Assembly (NCBI GenBank): GCA_016193195.1
Contig: JACPSQ010000022.1
Location: 1-5,146 of the forward strand
DNA: 5,146 nucleotides
From: Candidatus Omnitrophota bacterium
GTDB taxonomy: Bacteria > Omnitrophota > Gorgyraeia > Aquiviventales > Aquiviventaceae
Direction: 5' to 3'
The notes below the pieces were generated by a model. The model was not told where the DNA came from. It ran no database searches and worked only from the letters and a program-made list of their open reading frames with translations. The position numbers and the translations under genes were made by a program. Positions 1 to 4,565 of the stretch are shown in pieces; positions within the stretch are counted from its first letter, which is position 1, and each line of letters starts with the position of its first letter.

Positions 1-371
1 ATGCGCTTGGGGTGCGGCCCCACGACGAGCAGCAGGCGGTCGATCACGAACTCAAAGAAGCGCTTCTCCTCGAGGAACCCGATGATCGTCATCATCGCGA
101 CCAAAAAGAGGATGATGTCGAGCCCCGCGTACTCGACGAGGTGCGGGATATCGAGGAGCCCCATGCTGAGCAGGAGCGCGATACCGAAGCAGGAGAAGGC
201 GAGCCGGTTCTTCCAGAAGAAGATCGCCCCGTAGAGGATCACGCAGAATCCACCGACCGCGCACACCTGCTGCGCGGTGAGCCCGAGCCGGCCGAGCAGC
301 CAGGGCGTCGCGAGCACCCCCAGGGCGTACCAGAGCCAATCCCGTTTCTCAGACACGAGGTCGCCGATCAT
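1..371 (-). CDS. SLC13/NhaD/ArsB-type ion transporter (permease), N-terminal part
   Basis: I translated this frame by hand: 123 codons without a stop, running off the left edge, so the C-terminal part of the protein (most of it) is missing. It looks like an integral inner-membrane permease of the ion transporter superfamily that includes SLC13 carboxylate carriers, NhaD Na+/H+ antiporters and ArsB. Hydrophobic stretches fall at about residues 12-30, 36-53, 57-73 and 83-100. The fourth leads into FLVAMMTIIGFLEEKRFFE (residues 89-107), which resembles the family segment ending in a conserved Glu and a 'FFE/VFE' turn. The start is the ATG preceded by AGGTGG with a 4-nt spacer, the same context as the MFS gene upstream. 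Its ATG overlaps the TGA of a small frame in the spacer (ATGA). The substrate cannot be told from this portion: Na+, a dicarboxylate or arsenite are all possible. Confidence 0.7.
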   Translation of the reverse strand, partial: MIGDLVSEKRDWLWYALGVLATPWLLGRLGLTAQQVCAVGGFCVILYGAIFFWKNRLAFSCFGIALLLSMGLLDIPHLVEYAGLDIILFLVAMMTIIGFLEEKRFFEFVIDRLLLVVGPHPKR

Positions 372-454
372 CCCACCACCTGTGCGGTTTCGCCGACCCC
401 ACCACCTGTCTGCCCCGCCTTCGGCGGGGTCAGAGTAGCAACCAGCACGATCAT
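368..454 (-). CDS. Possible mini-ORF B, 28 aa, directly before the permease gene
   Basis: A small open frame on the coding strand. It starts at an ATG that overlaps the TGA of the preceding 13-codon frame (ATGA) and ends in a TGA that overlaps the ATG of the permease (ATGA). The peptide begins MIVLVATLTPPKAG and ends QVVG. The 29-aa frame before the MFS gene also begins MI, contains PPEAG and ends QVVG. The last codons read through the permease ribosome binding site. There is no strong SD of its own, so it would have to be reached by reinitiation. A frame this short can be open by chance in GC-rich DNA. The double ATGA junction is the main argument that it is translated. Confidence 0.3.
   Translation of the reverse strand: MIVLVATLTPPKAGQTGGGVGETAQVVG
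376..381 (-). promoter_or_regulatory. Ribosome binding site of the permease gene (AGGTGG)
   Basis: AGGTGG lies 4 nt before the ATG. The whole site sits in a 10-nt stretch (374-383) exactly complementary to 478-487 just after the MFS stop codon, so it could be sequestered in the mRNA. Confidence 0.6.
410..433. other. GC-rich hairpin ccccgcc-ttc-ggcgggg
   Basis: A perfect 7-bp stem (413-419 with 423-429), extended by ctg/cag (410-412 with 431-433) past a one-base bulge at 430. No T-run follows on either strand, so it does not meet the standard picture of an intrinsic terminator. It could still slow RNA polymerase, protect the mRNA or bring the ends of the spacer together. Confidence 0.6.
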
Positions 455-492
455 GGGCCACCCTCGGCAGCCCGAGGACAGGTGGTGATCAT
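451..492 (-). CDS. Possible mini-ORF A, 13 aa, starting at the MFS stop codon
   Basis: The ATG overlaps the MFS stop (ATGA, 489-492). The frame reads MITTCPRAAEGGP and stops at a TGA that again overlaps the ATG of mini-ORF B (ATGA, 451-454). It fills the space needed to link MFS translation to mini-ORF B and then to the permease. It has no recognisable product and would matter only as a coupling device. The TGA/ATG pair lies inside the inverted end of the spacer element, so the overlap could also be a by-product of that repeat. Confidence 0.22.
   Translation of the reverse strand: MITTCPRAAEGGP
462..477. other. Hairpin cctcgg-cagc-ccgagg just after the MFS gene
   Basis: A perfect 6-bp stem with a 4-nt loop, 11 nt past the MFS stop in the direction of transcription. 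There is no T-run. A similar ctcggcc/ggccgag hairpin occupies the equivalent place in element 2 (1722-1739). Confidence 0.5.
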
Positions 493-1685
493 CGGCCTGC
501 CGTGCGTAGGTCTGGCACGCGGAGAAGGAGCAGGAGGCCAAGCGCCAGCAACGCGATGAGCAAGAGCACCGCGTGGCGGTACCTGGTCGGATCCCAGACC
601 AGCAGGCCCCAGGCTATGGGACCGAGGACCGTCGAGGTCCGGCTGAAGAGCCCTGCTAATCCAAACATTTCGGCGAGCTGGTCTTTCGGCGACAGCTCCA
701 TAAGCAGGACCCGAGAAGTCGCCCAGGTCGAGCCAAGGCAGAATCCGATAAGCGGCCCGGCCACCCAGAGCCACTGCTCAGACGGGTGCGCTGTCACGAG
801 CGCCAATGCCGCGATCCATCCCAACCAGACCCACGCCAGCGTCCGCTTCGCGCCCAAGCGGGGGATCACCTGGGAAAGGACCAGGGAGCCGGCAATGGCA
901 AAGAACTGGCTGAACACGAAAAACTGCACGACTTGGGGTTCAGTAAACCCCATCACCTTCTTCGTGTAGACCCCCATGAAGACCAAGACGGTATTGATCG
1001 CACTCAAGCTGAAGAATGACGCGCAGAAATACCACCAGAGGCCGGCGAGGGACCGGGCGGACCGGATGGTCCGCCCCAGGCGTTGAACGGCCGCACGAGC
1101 GATCGCGAGCCAGCCTATCCGCGATGAGACCGAGGGGACCTCTCGAATCATCAGGAAGCTCGGTAGCGCAAAGAGGAGGAAGAACGCCGATGACGGGATG
1201 AAGGCCGCCTGGTGACCTCCTGCGCGGACAAACGGCCACAAGAAGAGGAGTCCGAGGGCGCTCCCGAGGTACCCAAACGCGGCCCCGAACCCTGAGGTCT
1301 GCCCCAACCGGCCGGGGAGCGCAACCTTCCATAGCAGCGCATCGTAGAACACCGTGCCGAGCTGGTAGCAAATGTTCGCGATGCCGAAGAGGATCAGCGC
1401 GAGCCCGACGTGAGAGACGAGGCCGATCACGAGCGTCACGGCGGTGCACCCATAGGTCGTCCATCTGAGAAACCGCATGCGCTCCCCCGTGGCATCGGAG
1501 AGCGCGCCGCAGAACGGCATGAGGATCGCGACACAGATCATGGAGCCGCCGAGCGCGAGACTGAACGCGAGCTCTTTCGTCCCCCGGTCTTCCACCACCC
1601 AGAGCGGGAAGTAAAACGAGAGCATTGCCACGGCGAAAAACGTGTTGGCAAGGTCGAAGAGGGCCCACGCCACAACCGATTTCAT
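489..1685 (-). CDS. UMF1-family MFS transporter (Atg22-like)
   Basis: A 398-residue polytopic inner-membrane protein, a normal length for 12-segment MFS carriers. The N-terminus VAWALFDLANTFF (residues 5-17) matches the W-x-L-x-D-x-A-N signature that opens UMF1/Atg22-like transporters. FCGALSDATGERMRFLRW (58-75) is the MFS loop between segments 2 and 3. SGFGAAFGYLGSALGL (131-146) and the stretch SRVLLMELSPKDQLAEMFGL (324-343) followed by FSRTSTVLGPIAWG (347-360) fit the family pattern of 'SR..LIP....EFFGLY...K...ILGP'. The central loop (about 183-212) is basic, as expected for a cytoplasmic loop. The start has AGGTGG 4 nt upstream, and its ATG overlaps the TGA of a 29-aa frame. It lies 88 nt after atpC and is probably read from the same transcript. 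The substrate is not known; some relatives export amino acids. Confidence 0.85.
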   Translation of the reverse strand: MKSVVAWALFDLANTFFAVAMLSFYFPLWVVEDRGTKELAFSLALGGSMICVAILMPFCGALSDATGERMRFLRWTTYGCTAVTLVIGLVSHVGLALILFGIANICYQLGTVFYDALLWKVALPGRLGQTSGFGAAFGYLGSALGLLFLWPFVRAGGHQAAFIPSSAFFLLFALPSFLMIREVPSVSSRIGWLAIARAAVQRLGRTIRSARSLAGLWWYFCASFFSLSAINTVLVFMGVYTKKVMGFTEPQVVQFFVFSQFFAIAGSLVLSQVIPRLGAKRTLAWVWLGWIAALALVTAHPSEQWLWVAGPLIGFCLGSTWATSRVLLMELSPKDQLAEMFGLAGLFSRTSTVLGPIAWGLLVWDPTRYRHAVLLLIALLALGLLLLLRVPDLRTAGR

Positions 1686-1771
1686 CCCACCACCTGGCGC
1701 CGCCCCGCCTCTGGTGGGGCGCTCGGCCGAGAGGCCGAGGGCGTCTGTGGCGATGCAACAGGTGGGATCAT
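1682..1771 (-). CDS. Possible mini-ORF C, 29 aa, between atpC and the MFS gene
   Basis: The frame starts 2 nt after the atpC TAG and ends in a TGA overlapping the MFS ATG (ATGA), so it spans the whole gap. An AGGA inside the last atpC codons lies 9 nt before its ATG, a usable ribosome binding site. The peptide is Pro/Ser/Ala-rich. It begins MIPPVASPQTPS, contains PPEAG and ends RRQVVG. The start MI, the PP(E/K)AG block and the QVVG end are shared with the frame before the permease. No known domain is recognised. Either it is a coupling leader peptide, or the repeat element happens to be open in this frame. Confidence 0.33.
   Translation of the reverse strand: MIPPVASPQTPSASRPSAPPEAGRRQVVG
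1690..1695 (-). promoter_or_regulatory. Ribosome binding site of the MFS gene (AGGTGG)
   Basis: AGGTGG stands 4 nt before the ATG, in the same CAGGTGGTGGGATGA context as the permease gene. All six bases are complementary to the arm at 1759-1765 just after atpC. Confidence 0.6.
1702..1720. other. GC-rich hairpin gccccgcc-tct-ggtggggc
   Basis: An 8-bp stem with a 3-nt loop. One pair is G-U on the plus strand and an A-C mismatch on the coding-strand RNA. It is the counterpart of the hairpin at 410-433. There is no T-run, so I do not call it a terminator. Confidence 0.45.
1722..1739. other. Hairpin ctcggcc-gaga-ggccgag
   Basis: A perfect 7-bp stem with a 4-nt loop, adjacent to the previous hairpin. 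It matches the hairpin at 462-477 in place and stem sequence. No T-run follows. Confidence 0.5.
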
Positions 1772-1773
1772 AC

Positions 1774-2046
1774 CTACGCTTCCTGAAACTCAGCCACCGA
1801 CTCGGTGAGGATCGTCACCTGGTTGCGCACGACCTCCAAGAGGCCCACGCCGATGCGCCGTGTGCGCGTATCGCCTCCGGGGCGGCGCCAGGTGAGTTTT
1901 CCGCTCTTGAGCGTCGTCACGAGAGGCGCATGGTTGCGCAGCATTCCGAGGTAGCCGGGTTCCCCGGGGGCGATCACGGACACCGCGTCATCTTGGAGGG
2001 CGAGGCCTTCCGGCGTGAGGACGCGAAGGGTGATGGGGCTCGCCAT
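1774..2046 (-). CDS. atpC: F1-ATPase epsilon subunit, short form without C-terminal helices
   Basis: The epsilon subunit of the central stalk, which binds gamma and contacts the c-ring. The 90 residues cover only the N-terminal beta-sandwich domain. LRVLTPEGLALQDDAVSVIAPGEPGYLGML (positions 7-36) and NHAPLVTTLKSG (38-49) follow the family pattern 'PG..GiL..HaPLvt.L..G'. The two-helix C-terminal domain, which makes the usual protein about 130-140 residues and inhibits ATP hydrolysis in E. coli and Bacillus, is absent. Short epsilons of this size are known in other bacteria, for example green sulfur bacteria, so it is probably functional. It begins 11 nt after the atpD stop with only a weak G-rich SD, which suggests coupling to atpD. 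The stop lies 2 nt before spacer element 2, so loss of the tail by that element cannot be excluded. Confidence 0.93.
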   Translation of the reverse strand: MASPITLRVLTPEGLALQDDAVSVIAPGEPGYLGMLRNHAPLVTTLKSGKLTWRRPGGDTRTRRIGVGLLEVVRNQVTILTESVAEFQEA

Positions 2047-2057
2047 GGGACCGGCCC

Positions 2058-3467
2058 CTAGGCCGCCTTCGCCCGCTCGGCTTGCGCGAGCACGTCTTCT
2101 ATTGGTCCCTGCATATAGAACAGTTGCTCAGGCACATCATCCAGCTTGCCTCCCACGATCATCTCGAACCCCTTGACCGTCTCCTGCCGCTTCACGAACT
2201 TTCCCGGCTGGCCGGTGAACGCCTCCGCGACGAAGAACGGCTGCGAGAGGAACCGTTGGATCTTGCGCGCCCGGTAGACGATGGTCTTGTCCTCATCGGT
2301 GAGCTCGTCCATCCCGAGGATGGCGATGATGTCCCGCAGCTCCTTGTAGCGCTGGAGCGTGCGCTGGACCGCGCGGGCGATCTCGTAGTGTGCCTCGCCC
2401 ACGATGCGCGGATCCAGGATGCGGGAGGTGGAATCGAGCGGATCGACCGCCGGGTAGATTCCCAGCTCCGCGATCTGCCGGGAGAGCACGGTCGTGGCAT
2501 CGAGGTGCGAGAACGTCGTGGCCGGCGCCGGGTCGGTCAGGTCATCCGCAGGGACATAGATCGCCTGGACCGACGTGACGGAACCGCGTTTGGTGGAGGT
2601 GATGCGTTCCTCAAGCTGGGCAAGCTCCGTCCCCAAGTTCGGCTGGTAGCCGACGGCGGAGGGCATCCGCCCGAGGAGCGTCGAGACCTCGGAGCCCGCC
2701 TGGACGTAGCGGAAGATGTTGTCGATGAAGAGCAGGACGTCCTGCCCTTCCTCGTCGCGGAAATGCTCCGCCATGGTCAGGGCCGAGAGCGCAACGCGCA
2801 GCCTGGCGCCTGGCGGCTCGTTCATCTGGCCGAAGACCAGCGCGGTCTTGTTCACGACGCCGGACTCGTTGAGCGAGAGCCACAGCTCGTTCCCCTCGCG
2901 AGTCCGCTCCCCCACCCCGGCGAATGCGGAGACCCCGCCGTGCTCCGTCGCGATGTTGCGGATGAGCTCCATGAGGATGACGGTCTTCCCGACGCCGGCG
3001 CCGCCGAAGAGGCCGACCTTGCCGCCCTTGGGGTACGGGGCGAGGAGATCGATGATCTTGATGCCGGTCTCGAAGATCTCACGGACCGGCAACTGGTCCT
3101 CAAACGAGGGGGGTGGGCGATGGATGGGGGCGCGCCGCTTCGGCTCGGCCACGGGGCCGCGCTCATCGATCGGATCGCCGAGGAGGTTGAAGATGCGCCC
3201 GAGCGTCTGCCTTCCAACCGGCACGGTGATCGGTCCTCCGGTGTCAAGCGCCGGCATCCCGCGCACGAGGCCGTCGGTGGAGTCCAGCGCGATGCACCGC
3301 ACCGTGTTGTTGCCGACGTGCTGGGCGACTTCGAGCGTCAGGTGGAGGTTGCGGTCCGCGTCGTCGATCCGGATCGCGGTGAGGATCTGCGGCAGCCGGT
3401 CGGCCGGGAAGCGGATGTCCACGCTCGGCCCGATGATTTGCACAACCTGCCCGTAATTATCACTCAT
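2058..3467 (-). CDS. atpD: F1-ATPase catalytic beta subunit
   Basis: The catalytic subunit of the F-type ATP synthase, three copies per F1, acting on the cytoplasmic face of the membrane. With the ATG start it has 469 residues, full length for the family. Visible motifs: an N-terminal beta-barrel opening GQVVQIIGPSVDIRFP (6-21); P-loop GGAGVGKT (155-162); GERTREGN (186-193) with catalytic Glu187 and Arg188; Walker B LLFIDN (245-250) with Asp249; GRMPSAVGYQPNL (266-278); ITSTKRGSVTSVQAIYVPAD (289-308); and DELTDED (387-393), the counterpart of the DELSEED lever. All key residues are present. I chose ATG at 3467 over a TTG one codon earlier because AGGAG then has a 6-nt spacer. It lies between atpG and atpC in standard order. 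The gap from atpG is filled by a heptamer-repeat hairpin. Confidence 0.98.
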   Translation of the reverse strand: MSDNYGQVVQIIGPSVDIRFPADRLPQILTAIRIDDADRNLHLTLEVAQHVGNNTVRCIALDSTDGLVRGMPALDTGGPITVPVGRQTLGRIFNLLGDPIDERGPVAEPKRRAPIHRPPPSFEDQLPVREIFETGIKIIDLLAPYPKGGKVGLFGGAGVGKTVILMELIRNIATEHGGVSAFAGVGERTREGNELWLSLNESGVVNKTALVFGQMNEPPGARLRVALSALTMAEHFRDEEGQDVLLFIDNIFRYVQAGSEVSTLLGRMPSAVGYQPNLGTELAQLEERITSTKRGSVTSVQAIYVPADDLTDPAPATTFSHLDATTVLSRQIAELGIYPAVDPLDSTSRILDPRIVGEAHYEIARAVQRTLQRYKELRDIIAILGMDELTDEDKTIVYRARKIQRFLSQPFFVAEAFTGQPGKFVKRQETVKGFEMIVGGKLDDVPEQLFYMQGPIEDVLAQAERAKAA

Positions 3468-3511
3468 CAAGAACTCCTGTTCGTTGTTCGGTGTTCATTG
3501 TTCGTTGTCAT
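3467..3511 (-). CDS. Possible mini-ORF D, 14 aa, ending at the atpD start
   Basis: An ATG inside the central gtcatgac palindrome of the heptamer hairpin opens a frame reading MTTNNEHRTTNRSS. It stops at a TGA that shares its last base with the atpD ATG (TGATG). No SD precedes it, and its content is simply the translated heptamer repeat, so by itself it is weak. I list it because it repeats the stop-start overlap seen in the other two gaps. Confidence 0.15.
   Translation of the reverse strand: MTTNNEHRTTNRSS
3474..3478 (-). promoter_or_regulatory. Ribosome binding site of atpD (AGGAG)
   Basis: AGGAG with a 6-nt spacer to the ATG at 3467 decides the start codon: the alternative TTG would leave only 3 nt. 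The neighbouring base, 3479, is already the foot of the heptamer-repeat hairpin. Confidence 0.8.
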
Positions 3512-3546
3512 GACGAACAGTAAACACCGAACACCGAACACCGAAC
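3479..3546. repeat. Facing arrays of 7-nt repeats (GTTCGGT type) in the atpG-atpD gap
   Basis: Reading the plus strand, 3479-3506 is four heptamers: gttcgtt, gttcggt, gttcatt, gttcgtt. After the palindrome gtcatgac, 3512-3546 is five heptamers in the opposite sense: gacgaac, agtaaac and three perfect accgaac. The arms are complementary except for a one-unit length difference and a few mismatches, so the RNA can fold into a long stem. The array takes up 68 of the 84 nt between the atpG stop and the atpD ATG, stopping 5 nt before the atpG stop and directly at the atpD ribosome binding site. Confidence 0.85.
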
Positions 3547-3551
3547 AAGTT

Positions 3552-4412
3552 TTACTTCAGGGCTTCGGCGGTTCCCACGATCTCGCTGATCTCTTTCGTG
3601 ATCGAGGCCTGGCGGATCTTGTTCCGCTGCAGGGTGAGTGCTTTCAAGAGCTCCTCGGCGTTGTCGGTCGCGTTCTTCATCGCAATCATCCGCGCGCTGT
3701 GCTCCGAGGTGAACGCCTCCAGCATGACGAGCTGGAACTTCACCAGCGCCCAGCGGGGGAGCAGATCCTCGAAGATGCGCTCAGGCGATGGTTCGAAGAT
3801 GTACTCCAATGATGGGGCGAGGGGCGAGGGGCGAGGGGCGAGGGAGATGGGGAGCCACTGGAGGATGGTGGGGCGATAGATTGCGGAGGAGATGAATTGG
3901 GAGTAGAGCAGGTGGACGGCGCTCGCCTCTTCTTTGAGGAACCGGCTCATGAGTGCCTGCGCAATGGCTTCGGCTTTCGCCAGGTTGGGCCGTCCGGCGA
4001 GATCAAGGTATGCCTCCGCGGCCATGTAGCCCCGCCTGGTGAAGTATCGATACCCTTTCTTCCCGATGTAGATGACGTGGGTCCCCTTCAGCGTATCCCG
4101 TCGAAGAAATGACTCCGCGAGCTGAATGAGGTTCGTGTTGTACGAACCGCAGAGCCCCGCATCCGAGGTGAAGAGGACAAGACGACTCGGGCTTCCTTCA
4201 CGCGCTCTGCAGAGCGGGTGCGTCATCTCAGGGGCCGCAGTAAGCACCCGTTCCAGCAGCCCATCGAGGAACCCCATGACCGATCGCGTCTGCAGGAGCC
4301 TGCCCTGGACGCGCTTGAGCTTGGAGGCGGACACAAGCTGCATCGCCCGCATGATCTGCTTCGTGCCCTGGATGCTGCGGAGCCGCTGGCGGACCTGTCG
4401 TAATGACGGCAT
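3552..4412 (-). CDS. atpG: F1-ATPase gamma subunit (rotor shaft)
   Basis: The rotating central stalk subunit of the F-type ATP synthase. It has 286 residues, normal for the family. The N-terminal helix MPSLRQVRQRLRSIQGTKQI (1-20) continues into MRAMQLVSASKLKRVQ (21-36), matching the 'I..RI.SI..T.KIT.AM.MVAASK' pattern. FTSDAGLCGSYNTNL (81-95) is the conserved 'SDRGLCGG.N.N' block. The C-terminal helix ends MKNATDNAEELLKAL (245-259), then RNKIRQASITKEISEIVG (263-280), the family signature. Residues about 190-201 are an unusual Pro/Leu/Ala run coded by a tandem heptamer array, placed in a region that is variable between gamma subunits, just before EYIFEPSPERIF. The start has no clear SD; the ATG is set by homology. 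Upstream, atpA is missing and a restriction enzyme gene stands in its place. Confidence 0.96.
   Translation of the reverse strand: MPSLRQVRQRLRSIQGTKQIMRAMQLVSASKLKRVQGRLLQTRSVMGFLDGLLERVLTAAPEMTHPLCRAREGSPSRLVLFTSDAGLCGSYNTNLIQLAESFLRRDTLKGTHVIYIGKKGYRYFTRRGYMAAEAYLDLAGRPNLAKAEAIAQALMSRFLKEEASAVHLLYSQFISSAIYRPTILQWLPISLAPRPSPLAPSLEYIFEPSPERIFEDLLPRWALVKFQLVMLEAFTSEHSARMIAMKNATDNAEELLKALTLQRNKIRQASITKEISEIVGTAEALK
3814..3841. repeat. Four perfect tandem copies of ggggcga inside atpG
   Basis: Four exact 7-nt units with no interruption, followed by a partial unit (ggg) and then gggagat. On the coding strand this is a ctcgccc-type repeat read in all three frames in turn, giving LAPRPSPLAP (residues 191-200 of gamma). 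Three units equal 21 nt, so gain or loss of three units keeps the frame. Confidence 0.92.
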
Positions 4413-4434
4413 CGATTCTGACTCGCTCGTTGGT

Positions 4435-4529
4435 CGGCTACGTAGCCCGCTTCGTCAATCGGTGACGTTGTTCGTCAAAAGCCAAAAGACGAACTACGTA
4501 ACCGAACTACGAAACGGGTAACGTCACCG
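4435..4529. repeat. Long imperfect inverted repeat between the endonuclease gene and atpG
   Basis: The arms 4435-4476 and 4488-4529 match at 32 of 42 positions in an ungapped hand alignment, around an 11-nt loop aaaagccaaaa. The innermost 18 pairs (4459-4476 with 4488-4505) match at 16. A second perfect complement, atcggtgacgtt (4458-4469) with aacgtcaccgat (4520-4531), offers an alternative fold. The left arm contains the 12-nt palindrome ggctacgtagcc (4436-4447). It fills most of the 153-nt gap. No ORF or convincing promoter was seen there. It could act as a transcript end for the endonuclease gene, but the coding-strand RNA lacks a U-run after the stem. Confidence 0.8.
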
Positions 4530-4565
4530 ATGACCAAATTTAATTGGAGGAACGGCCTGGCGAGG

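Larger units (their letters stand above)
366..494 (-). repeat. Folded spacer element 1 between the MFS gene and the permease gene
   Basis: The ends are inverted copies: the left end (366-383) carries caccacctgt and the right end (478-487) its exact complement. An extra inner copy (400-410) pairs perfectly over 11 nt with 477-487. Inside lie two GC-rich hairpins. The right end begins one base after the MFS stop codon in the mRNA, and the left end is the permease Shine-Dalgarno region. Element 2 (1683-1771) has the same parts in the same order. It may be a repeated intergenic element or a conserved leader. Only two copies are visible here. Confidence 0.55.
1683..1771 (-). repeat. Folded spacer element 2 between atpC and the MFS gene
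   Basis: It matches element 1 (366-494) in layout. The left end (1683-1696) reads catcccaccacctg, and the right end carries caggtgg (1759-1765), which pairs perfectly over 7 nt with 1690-1696. Between them are a ccccgcc/ggtgggg hairpin and a ctcggcc/ggccgag hairpin in the same order as in element 1. The right arm starts 8 nt after the atpC stop, and the left arm contains the MFS ribosome binding site. Confidence 0.5.

Noticed and set aside
410..433. Intrinsic terminator after the MFS gene
   Set aside because: The stem is strong but no T-run follows on either strand. The hairpins at 462-477, 1702-1720 and 1722-1739 fail for the same reason.
12..488. A 158-codon plus-strand frame opposite the permease and the spacer
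   Set aside because: The minus strand carries a credible membrane protein with an SD and family motifs. The plus frame is a charged, low-complexity shadow.
1410..2061. Overlapping plus-strand frames across the MFS start, the spacer and atpC
   Set aside because: They are antisense to atpC and the MFS gene, have no SD and give His/Arg/Glu-rich shadow translations.
3468..3470. TTG one codon upstream as the atpD start
   Set aside because: The AGGAG would be only 3 nt away; the ATG at 3467 has a normal 6-nt spacer.
3479..3546. A CRISPR array
   Set aside because: The units are 7 nt and contiguous with no spacers; they form two facing tandem arrays.
2082..3812. A 576-codon open frame on the plus strand opposite atpD and the end of atpG
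   Set aside because: It is antisense to two certain genes, is rich in Arg, Asp, Glu and Leu as expected from the complement of GC-rich codons, and shows no recognisable domain.
4440..4480. A sigma70 promoter for atpG built on TTGACG boxes on the coding strand
   Set aside because: Two TTGACG boxes exist, but neither has a credible -10 hexamer at 16-18 nt.
4126..4521. A 131-codon plus-strand frame across the atpG start and the fold-back
   Set aside because: It is antisense to the conserved N-terminal half of atpG and has no domain or SD support.
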